Assembly: GCF_964355755.1 (NCBI RefSeq)
Contig: NC_092676.1
Location: 12,384,288 to 12,448,287 of the forward strand
Length of the DNA stretch: 64,000 nucleotides
Reading direction: 5' to 3'
Origin: Antedon mediterranea
Lineage: Eukaryota; Echinodermata; Crinoidea; Comatulida; Antedonidae
The notes below the pieces were generated by a model. The model was not told the origin of the DNA and did not search any database. It worked only from the letters and a program-made list of their open reading frames with translations. Shown piece by piece: positions 50,284-61,250 of this stretch (its first letter is position 1; each line of letters opens with the position of its first letter). A program made the position numbers and the translations under genes.

Positions 50284-53200
50284 CATTTCGAAAAAATTTG
50301 TTAACATAAAAAGACCAAAGTGTTTAGAATATCTCCAAATCGCATTTGGAGACGTTTTAGACCATTTTGTGCATTTCGATGAAACTTGGTTACACAAAAA
50401 CATCAAAGTGCTTAAAATCACATTTGAAACCGTTTTAGAGCATTTTTAGCATTTCGATAATACTTTTCACACAAAAACATCAAAGTGTACAAAATAGCTT
50501 CAAATCGCATTTGGAGACGTTTTAGACCATTTTGTGCATTTCGATGAAACTTGGTTACACAAAAACATCAAAGTGCTTAAAATCACATTTGAAACCGTTT
50601 TAGACCATTTTGAGCATTTCGATAAAACTTTTCACACAAAAAAATCAAAGTGCACAAAATAGCTTCAAATCGCATTTGGAGACGTTTTAGACTATTTTGT
50701 GCATTTTGAAAAAATTTGTTAACATAAAAAGACCAAAGTGTTTAGAATATCTCCAAATCGCATTTGGAGACGTTTTAAACCATTTTGTGCATTTCGATGG
50801 AACTTGGTTACACAAAAACATCAAAGTGCTTAAAATCACATTTAAAACCGTTTTAGAGCATTTTGAGCATTTCGGTAAAACTTTTCACACAAAAACATCA
50901 AAGTGTACAAAATAGCTTCAAATCGCATTTAGAGACGTTTTAGACCATTTTGTGCATTTCGATAAAACTTTTCACACAAAAACATCAAATTGCACAAATA
51001 GCTTAATACCGTGTTTGAAATCGTTTTAAACCATTTTGAGCATGTCGATAAAACTTTTCACAAAAAAACATCAAAGTGCACAGAATAGCTTCAAATCGCA
51101 TTTGGAGACGTTTTAAACCATTTTGTGCATTTCGATAAAACTTTTCACATAAAAACAACAAAGTGTACAAAATAGCTTCAAATCGCATTTGGAGACGTTT
51201 TAGACCATTTTGTGTATTTCGATGAAACTCATCAAAGTGCTTAAAATCACATTTGAAACCGTTTTAGAGCATTTTGAGCATTTCGATAAAACTTTTCACA
51301 CAAAAACATCAAAGTGTACAAAATAGCTTCAAATCACATTTGAAACCGTTTTAGACCATATTGAGCATTTCGATAAAACTTTTCACACAAAAAAATCAAA
51401 GTGTACAAAATAGCTTCAAATCGCATTTGGAGACGTTTTAGACCATTTTGTGTATTTCGATGAAACTTGGTTACACAAAAACATCAAAGTGCTTAAAATC
51501 ACATTTGAAAGCGTTTTAGAGCATTTTTAGCATTTCGATAATACTTTTCACACAAAAACATCAAAGTGTACAAAATAGCTTCAAATCGCATTTGGAGACG
51601 TTTTAGACCATTTTGTGCATTTCGATGAAACTTGGTTACACAAAAACATCAAAGTGCTTAAAATCACATTTAAAACAGTTTTAGAGCATTTTGAGCATTT
51701 CGATAAAACTTTTCACACAAAAACATCAAAGTGTACAAAATAGCTTCAAATCGCATTTAGAGACGTTTTAGACCATTTTGTGCATTTCGAAAAAATTTGT
51801 TAACATAAAAAGACCAAAGTGTTTAGAATATCTCCAAATCGCATTTGGAGACGTTTTAGACCATTTTGTGCATTTCAATGAAACTTGGTTACACAAAAAC
51901 ATCAAAGTGCTTAAAATCACATTTGAAACCGTTTTAGAGCATTTTTAGCATTTCGATAATACTTTTCACACAAAAACATCAAAGTGTACAAAATAGCTTC
52001 AAATCGCATTTAGAGAGGTTTTAGACCATTTTGTGCATTTCGATAAAACTTTTCACACAAAAACATCAAAGTGTACAAAATAGCTTCAAATCGCATTTAG
52101 AGACGTTTTAGACCATTTTGTGCATTTCGATAAAACTTTTCACACAAAAACATCAAATTGCACAAAATAGCTTAATACCGTGTTTGAAATCGTTTTAAAC
52201 CATTTTGAGCATGTCGATAAAACTTTTCACAAAAAAACATCAAAGTGCACAGAATAGCTTCAAATCGCATTTGGAGACGTTTTAAACCATTTTGAGCATT
52301 TCGATAAAACTTTTCACACAAAAACATCAAAGTGTACAAAATAGCTTCAAATCGCATTTAGAGAGGTTTTAGACCATTTTGTGCATTTCGATAAAACTTT
52401 TCACACAAAAACATCAAATTGCACAAAATAGCTTAATATCGTGTTTGAAAACGTTTTAAACCATTTTGAGCATGTCGATAAAACTTTTCACACAAAAATA
52501 TCAAAGCGCACAGAATATCTTCAAATCGCATTTAGAGACGTTTTAGACCATTTTGTGCATTTCGAAAAAATTTGTTAACATAAAAAGACCAAAGTGTTTA
52601 GAATATCTCCAAATCGCATTTGGAGACGTTTTAGACCATTTTGTGCATTTCGATGAAACTTGATTACACAAAAACATCAAAGTGCTTAAAATCACATTTA
52701 AAACCGTTTTAGAGCGTTTTGAGCATTTCGATAAACTTTTCACACAAAAACATCAAAGTGCACAAAATAGCTTCAAATCGCATTTAGAGATGTTTTAGAC
52801 CATTTTGTGCATTTCGATAAAACTTTTCACACAAAAACATCAAATTGCACAAAAAAGCTTAATACCGTGTTTGAAATCGTTTTAAACCAATTTGAGCATG
52901 TCGAAAAAACTTTTCACACAAAAACATCAAAGTGCACAGAATATCTCCAAATCGCATTTGGAGACGTTTTAGACCATTTTGTGCATTTCGATGAAACTTG
53001 GTTACACAAAAACATCAAAGTGCTTAAAATCACATTTGAAACCGTTTTAGAGCATTTTGAGCATTTCGATAATACTTTTCACACAAAACATCAAAGTGTA
53101 CAAAATAGCTTCAAATCGCATTTGGAGACGTTTTAGACCATTTTGTGCATTTCGATGAAACTTGGTTACACAAAAACATCAAAGTGCTTAAAATCACATT

Positions 53201-53400
53201 TGAAACCGTTTTAGACCATTTTGAGCATTTCGATAAAACTTTTCACACAAAAAAATCAAAGTGCACAAAATAGCTTCAAATCGCATTTGGGGACGTTTTA
53301 GACTATTTTGTGCATTTCGAAAAAAATTGTTAACATAAAAAGACCAAAGTGTTTAGAATATCTCCAAATCGCATTTGGAGACGTTTTAAACCATTTTGTG

Positions 53401-54752
53401 CATTTCGATGGAACTTGGTTACACAAAAACATCAAAGTGCTTAAAATCACATTTAAAACCGTTTTAGAGCATTTTTAGCATTTCGATAAAACTTTTCACA
53501 CAAAAACATCAAAGTGTACAAAATAGCTTCAAATCGCATTTAGAGAGGTTTTAGACAATTTTGTGCATTTCGATAAAACTTTTCACACAAAAACATCAAA
53601 GTGTACAAAATAGCTTCAAATTGCATTTAGAGACGTTTTAGACCATTTTGTGCATTTCGATAAAACTTTTCACACAAAAACATCAAATTGCACAAAATCG
53701 TTTTAAACCATTTTAAATCGTTTTAAACCATTTTGAGCATGTCGATAAAACTTTTCACAAAAAACATCAAAGTGCACAGAATAGCTTCAAATTGCATTTG
53801 GAGACGTTTTAGAGCATTTTGTGCATTTCGATAAAATGTGTTAACATAAAAAGACCAAAGTGTTTAGAATATCTTCAAATCACATTTGGAGACGTTTTAG
53901 ACCATTTTTTGCATTTCGATGAAACTTGGTTACACAAAAACATCAAAGTGCTTAAAATCACATTTGAAACCGTTTTAGAGCATTTTGAGCATTTCGATAA
54001 AACTTTTCACACAAAAACATCAAAGTGTACAAAATAGCTTCAAATCGCATTTAGAGACGTTTTAGACCATTTTTTGCATTTCGATGAAACTTGGTTACAC
54101 AAAAACATCAAAGTGCTTAAAATCACATTTAAAACCGTTTTAGAGCATTTTTAGCATTTCGATAAAACTTTTCACACAAAAACATCAAAGTGTACAAAAT
54201 AGCTTCAAATCGCATTTAGAGAGGTTTTAGACAATTTTGTGCATTTCGATAAAACTTTTCACACAAAAACATCAAAGTGTACAAAATAGCTTCAAATTGA
54301 ATTTAGAGACGTTTTAGACCATTTTTTGCATTTCGATAAAACTTTTCACACAAAAACATCAAATTGCACAAAATCGTTTTAAACCATTTTAAATCGTTTT
54401 AAACCATTTTGAGCATTTCGATAAAACTTTTCACAAAAAACATCAAAGTGCACAGAATAGCTTCAAATTGCATTTGGAGACGTTTTAGAGCATTTTGTGC
54501 ATTTCGATAAAATGTGTTAACATAAAAAGACCAAAGTGTTTAGAATATCTTCAAATCACATTTGGAGACGTTTTAGACCATTTTTTGCATTTCGATGAAA
54601 CTTGGTTACACAAAAACATCAAAGTGCTTAAAATCACATTTGAAACCGTTTTAGAGCATTTTGAGCATTTCGATAAAACTTTTCACACAAAAACATCAAA
54701 GTGTACAAAATAGCTTCAAATCGCATTTAGAGACGTTTTAGACCATTTTGTG
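53401..54752 (+). repeat. 676-bp octamer HOR, tandem pair
   Basis: Units 53401-54076 and 54077-54752, the counterpart of 8918-10269, including the AATTGAATTT variant. Confidence 0.92.
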
Positions 54753-56606
54753 CATTTCGAAAAAATTTGTTAACATAAAAAGACCAAAGTGTTTAGAATA
54801 TCTCCAAATCGCATTTGGAGACGTTTTAGACCATTTTGTGCATTTCGATGAAACTTGGTTACACAAAAACATCAAAGTGCTTAAAATCACATTTGAAACC
54901 GTTTTAGAGCATTTTTAGCATTTCGATAATACTTTTCACACAAAAACATCAAAGTGTACAAAATAGCTTCAAATCGCATTTGGAGACGTTTTAGACCATT
55001 TTGTGCATTTCGAAAAAATTTGTTAACATAAAAAGACCAAAGTGTTTAGAATATCTCCAAATCGCATTTGGAGACGTTTTAGACCATTTTGTGCATTTCG
55101 ATGAAACTTGGTTACACAAAAACATCAAAGTGCTTAAAATCACATTTGAAACCGTTTTAGAGCATTTTTAGCATTTCGATAATACTTTTCACACAAAAAC
55201 ATCAAAGTGTACAAAATAGCTTCAAATCGCATTTGGAGACGTTTTAGACCATTTTGTGCATTTCGATGAAACTTGGTTACACAAAAACATCAAAGTGCTT
55301 AAAATCACATTTGAAACCGTTTTAGACCATTTTGAGCATTTCGATAAAACTTTTCACACAAAAAAATCAAAGTGCACAAAATAGCTTCAAATCGCATTTG
55401 GAGACGTTTTAGACTATTTTGTGCATTTTGAAAAAATTTGTTAACATAAAAAGACCAAAGTGTTTAGAATATCTCCAAATCGCATTTGGAGACGTTTTAG
55501 ACCATTTTGTGCATTTCAATGAAACTTGGTTACACAAAAACATCAAAGTGCTTAAAATCATATTTGAAACCGTTTTAGAGCATTTTTAGCATTTCGATAA
55601 TACTTTTCACACAAAAACATCAAAGTGTACAAAATAGCTTCAAATCGCATTTAGAGAGGTTTTAGACCATTTTGTGCATTTCGATAAAACTTTTCACACA
55701 AAAACATCAAAGTGTACAAAATAGCTTCAAATCGCATTTAGAGACGTTTTAGACCATTTTGTGCATTTCGATAAAACTTTTCACACAAAAACATCAAATT
55801 GCACAAAATAGCTTAATACCGTGTTTGAAATCGTTTTAAACCATTTTGAGCATGTCGATAAAACTTTTCACAAAAAAACATCAAAGTGTTTAGAATATCT
55901 CCAAATCGCATTTGGAGACGTTTTAGACCATTTTGTGCATTTCGATGAAACTTGGTTACACAAAAACATCAAAGTGCTTAAAATCACATTTGAAACCGTT
56001 TTAGAGCATTTTGAGCATTTCGATAAAACTTTTCAAACAAAAACATCAAAGTGTACAAAATAGCTTCAAATCACATTTGAAACCGTTTTAGACCATTTTG
56101 AGCATTTCGATAAAACTTTTCACACAAAAACATCAAAGTGTACAAAATAGCTTCAAATCGCATTTGGAGACGTTTTAGACCATTTTGTGCATTTCGATGA
56201 AACTTGGTTACACAAAAACATCAAAGTGCTTAAAATCACATTTGAAACCGTTTTAGAGCATTTTTAGCATTTCGATAATACTTTTCACACAAAACATCAA
56301 AGTGTACAAAATAGCTTCAAATCGCATTTGGAGACGTTTTAGACCATTTTGTGCATTTCGATGAAACTTGGTTACACAAAAACATCAAAGTGCTTAAAAT
56401 CACATTTGAAACCGTTTTAGACCATTTTGAGCATTTCGAAAAAACTTTTCACACAAAAAAATCAAAGTGCACAAAATAGCTTCAAATCGCATTTGGGGAC
56501 GTTTTAGACTATTTTGTGCATTTCGAAAAAAATTGTTAACATAAAAAGACCAAAGTGTTTAGAATATCTCCAAATCGCATTTGGAGACGTTTTAAACCAT
56601 TTTGTG

Positions 56607-57958
56607 CATTTCGATGGAACTTGGTTACACAAAAACATCAAAGTGCTTAAAATCACATTTAAAACCGTTTTAGAGCATTTTTAGCATTTCGATAAAACTT
56701 TTCACACAAAAACATCAAAGTGTACAAAATAGCTTCAAATCGCATTTAGAGAGGTTTTAGACAATTTTGTGCATTTCGATAAAACTTTTCACACAAAAAC
56801 ATCAAAGTGTACAAAATAGCTTCAAATTGCATTTAGAGACGTTTTAGACCATTTTGTGCATTTCGATAAAACTTTTCACACAAAAACATCAAATTGCACA
56901 AAATCGTTTTAAACCATTTTAAATCGTTTTAAACCATTTTGAGCATGTCGATAAAACTTTTCACAAAAAACATCAAAGTGCACAGAATAGCTTCAAATTG
57001 CATTTGGAGACGTTTTAGAGCATTTTGTGCATTTCGATAAAATGTGTTAACATAAAAAGACCAAAGTGTTTAGAATATCTTCAAATCACATTTGGAGACG
57101 TTTTAGACCATTTTTTGCATTTCGATGAAACTTGGTTACACAAAAACATCAAAGTGCTTAAAATCACATTTGAAACCGTTTTAGAGCATTTTGAGCATTT
57201 CGATAAAACTTTTCACACAAAAACATCAAAGTGTACAAAATAGCTTCAAATCGCATTTAGAGACGTTTTAGACCATTTTTTGCATTTCGATGAAACTTGG
57301 TTACACAAAAACATCAAAGTGCTTAAAATCACATTTAAAACCGTTTTAGAGCATTTTTAGCATTTCGATAAAACTTTTCACACAAAAACATCAAAGTGTA
57401 CAAAATAGCTTCAAATCGCATTTAGAGAGGTTTTAGACAATTTTGTGCATTTCGATAAAACTTTTCACACAAAAACATCAAAGTGTACAAAATAGCTTCA
57501 AATTGCATTTAGAGACGTTTTAGACCATTTTGTGCATTTCGATAAAACTTTTCACACAAAAACATCAAATTGCACAAAATCGTTTTAAACCATTTTAAAT
57601 CGTTTTAAACCATTTTGAGCATGTCGATAAAACTTTTCACAAAAAACATCAAAGTGCACAGAATAGCTTCAAATTGCATTTGGAGACGTTTTAGAGCATT
57701 TTGTGCATTTCGATAAAATGTGTTAACATAAAAAGACCAAAGTGTTTAGAATATCTTCAAATCACATTTGGAGACGTTTTAGACCATTTTTTGCATTTCG
57801 ATGAAACTTGGTTACACAAAAACATCAAAGTGCTTAAAATTACATTTGAAACCGTTTTAGAGCATTTTGAGCATTTCGATAAAACTTTTCACACAAAAAC
57901 ATCAAAGTGTACAAAATAGCTTCAAATCGCATTTAGAGACGTTTTAGACCATTTTGTG
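56607..57958 (+). repeat. 676-bp octamer HOR, tandem pair
   Basis: Units 56607-57282 and 57283-57958, the counterpart of 12124-13475. After D' the second unit reads CATGTCG (G at 57,623), whereas 13,140 has T. Confidence 0.92.
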
Positions 57959-60900
57959 CATTTCGAAAAAATTTGTTAACATAAAAAGACCAAAGTGTTT
58001 AGAATATCTCCAAATCGCATTTGGAGACGTTTTAGACCATTTTGTGCATTTCGATGAAACTTGGTTACACAAAAACATCAAAGTGCTTAAAATCACATTT
58101 GAAACCGTTTTAGAGCATTTTTAGCATTTCGATAATACTTTTCACACAAAAACATCAAAGTGTACAAAATAGCTTCAAATCGCATTTGGAGACGTTTTAG
58201 ACCATTTTGTGCATTTCGATGAAACTTGGTTACACAAAAACATCAAAGTGCTTAAAATCACATTTGAAACCGTTTTAGACCATTTTGAGCATTTCGATAA
58301 AACTTTTCACACAAAAAAATCAAAGTGCACAAAATAGCTTCAAATCGCATTTGGAGACGTTTTAGACTATTTTGTGCATTTTGAAAAAATTTGTTAACAT
58401 AAAAAGACCAAAGTGTTTAGAATATCTCCAAATCGCATTTGGAGACGTTTTAAACCATTTTGTGCATTTCGATGGAACTTGGTTACACAAAAACATCAAA
58501 GTGCTTAAAATCAAATTTAAAACCGTTTTAGAGCATTTTGAGCATTTCGATAAAACTTTTCACACAAAAACATCAAAGTGTACAAAATAGCTTCAAATCG
58601 CATATAGAGACGTTTTAGACCATTTTGTGCATTTCGATAAAACTTTTCACACAAAAACATCAAATTGCACAAATAGCTTAATACCGTGTTTGAAATCGTT
58701 TTAAACCATTTTGAGCATGTCGATAAAACTTTTCACAAAAAAACATCAAAGTGCACAGAATAGCTTCAAATCGCATTTGGAGACGTTTTAAACCATTTTG
58801 TGCATTTCGATAAAACTTTTCACATAAAAACAACAAAGTGTACAAAATAGCTTCAAATCGCATTTGGAGACGTTTTAGACCATTTTTTGCATTTCGATGA
58901 AACTCATCAAAGTGCTTAAAATCACATTTGAAACCGTTTTAGAGCATTTTGAGCATTTCGATAAAACTTTTCACACAAAAACATCAAAGTGTACAAAATA
59001 GCTTCAAATCACATTTGAAACCGTTTTAGACCATATTGAGCATTTCGATAAAACTTTTCACACAAAAACATCAAAGTGTACAAAATAGCTTCAAATCGCA
59101 TTTGGAGACGTTTTAGACCATTTTGTGTATTTCGATGAAACTTGGTTACACAAAAACATCAAAGTGCTTAAAATCACATTTGAAAGCGTTTTAGAGCATT
59201 TTTAGCATTTCGATAATACTTTTCACACAAAAACATCAAAGTGTACAAAATAGCTTCAAATCGCATTTGGAGACGTTTTAGACCATTTTGTGCATTTCGA
59301 TGAAACTTGGTTACACAAAAACATCAAAGTGCTTAAAATCACATTTAAAACAGTTTTAGAGCATTTTGAGCATTTCGATAAAACTTTTCACACAAAAACA
59401 TCAAAGTGTACAAAATAGCTTCAAATCGCATTTAAAGAGGTTTTAGACCATTTTGTGCATTTCGATAAAACGTTTCACACAAAAACATCAAAGTGTACAA
59501 AATAGCTTCAAATCGCATTTAGAGACGTTTTAGACCATCTTGTGCATTTCGATAAAACTTTTCACACAAAAACATCAAATTGCACAAAATAGCTTAATAT
59601 CGAGTTTGAAAACGTTTTAAACCATTTTGAGCATGTCGATAAAACTTTTCACACAAAAATATCAAAGTGCACAGAATATCTTAAAATCGCATTTAGAGAC
59701 GTTTTAGACCATTTTGTGCATTTCGAAAAAATTTGTTAACATAAAAAGACCAAAGTGTTTAGAATATCTCCAAATCGCATTTGGAGACGTTTTAGACCAT
59801 TTTGTGTTTTTCGAAAAAACTTTTCACACAAAAACATCAAAGTGTACAAAATTGCTTCAAATCGCATTTGGAGACGTTTTAGACCATTTTGTGATTTTCG
59901 AAAAACTTTTCACACAAAAACATCAAAGTGTAGAAAATTGCTTCAAATCGCATTTAGAGATGTTTTAGACCATTTTGTGCATTTCGAAAAAATTTGTTAA
60001 CATAAAAAGACCAAAGTGTTTAGAATATTTCCAAATCGCATTTGGAGACGTTTTAGACCATTTTGTGCATTTCGATGAAACTTGGTTACACAAAAACATC
60101 AAAGTGCTTAAAATCACATTTAAAACCGTTTTAGAGCGTTTTGAGCATTTCGATAAACTTTTCACACAAAAACATCAAAGTGCACAAAATAGCATTTAGA
60201 GATGTTTTAGACCATTTTGTGCATTTCGATAAAACTTTTCACACAAAAACATCAAATTGCACAAAAAAGCTTAATACCGTGTTTGAAATCGTTTTAAACC
60301 AATTTGAGCATGTCGATAAAACTTTTCACACAAAAACATCAAAGTGCACAGAATATCTTCAAATCGCATTTAGAGACGTTTTAGACCATTTTGTGCATTT
60401 CGAAAAAATTTGTTAACATAAAAAGACCAAAGTGTTTAGAATATCTCCAAATCGCATTTGGAGACGTTTTAAACCATTTTGTGCATTTCGATGGAACTTG
60501 GTTACACAAAAACATCAAAGTGCTTAAAATCACATTTGAAAGCGTTTTAGAGCATTTTTAGCATTTCGATAATACTTTTCACACAAAAACATCAAAGTGT
60601 ACAGAATAGCTTCAAATCGCATTTGGAGACGTTTTAGACCATTTTGTGCATTTCGATGAAACTTGGTTACACAAAAACATCAAAGTGCTTAAAATCACAT
60701 TTGAAACCGTTTTAGAGCATTTTTAACATTTCGATAATACTTTTCACACAAAAACATCAAAGTGTACAAAATAGCTTCAAATCGCATTTGGAGACGTTTT
60801 AGACCATTTTGTGCATTTCGATGAAACTTGGTTACACAAAAACATCAAAGTGCTTAAAATCACATTTGAAAGCGTTTTAGAGCATTTTTAGCATTTCGAT

Positions 60901-61250
60901 AATACTTTTCACACAAAAACATCAAAGTGCACAAAATAGCTTCAAATCGCATTTAGAGATGTTTTAGACCATTTTGTGCATTTCGATAAAACTTTTCACA
61001 CAAAAACATCAAATTGCACAAAATAGCTTAATACCGTGTTTGAAATCATTTTAAACCATTTTGAGCATGTCGATAAAACTTTTCACACAAAAACATCAAA
61101 GTTTTTAGAATATCTCCAAATCGCATTTGGAGACGTTTTAGACCATTTTGTGCATTTCGATGAAACTTGGTTACACAAAAACATCAAAGTGCTTAAAATC
61201 ACATTTGAAACCGTTTTAGAGCATTTTGAGCATTTCGATAAAACTTTTCA

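Larger units (their letters stand above)
44484..61250 (+). repeat. 44,483-bp long-range repeat, copy 2
   Basis: Substitutions I found relative to copy 1 are 1112 T/45595 C, 3935 T/48418 A, 5594 T/50077 G, 6392 A/50875 G, 11078 C/55561 T, 13140 T/57623 G, 15120 T/59603 A and 15200 C/59683 A. The list comes from reading and may not be complete. From 61,251 on the two regions differ more often: a one-base indel in ACACAAAAAC near 61,500, GAAATCG/GAAACCG, and GGAGACG/GGGGACG. Confidence 0.93.
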
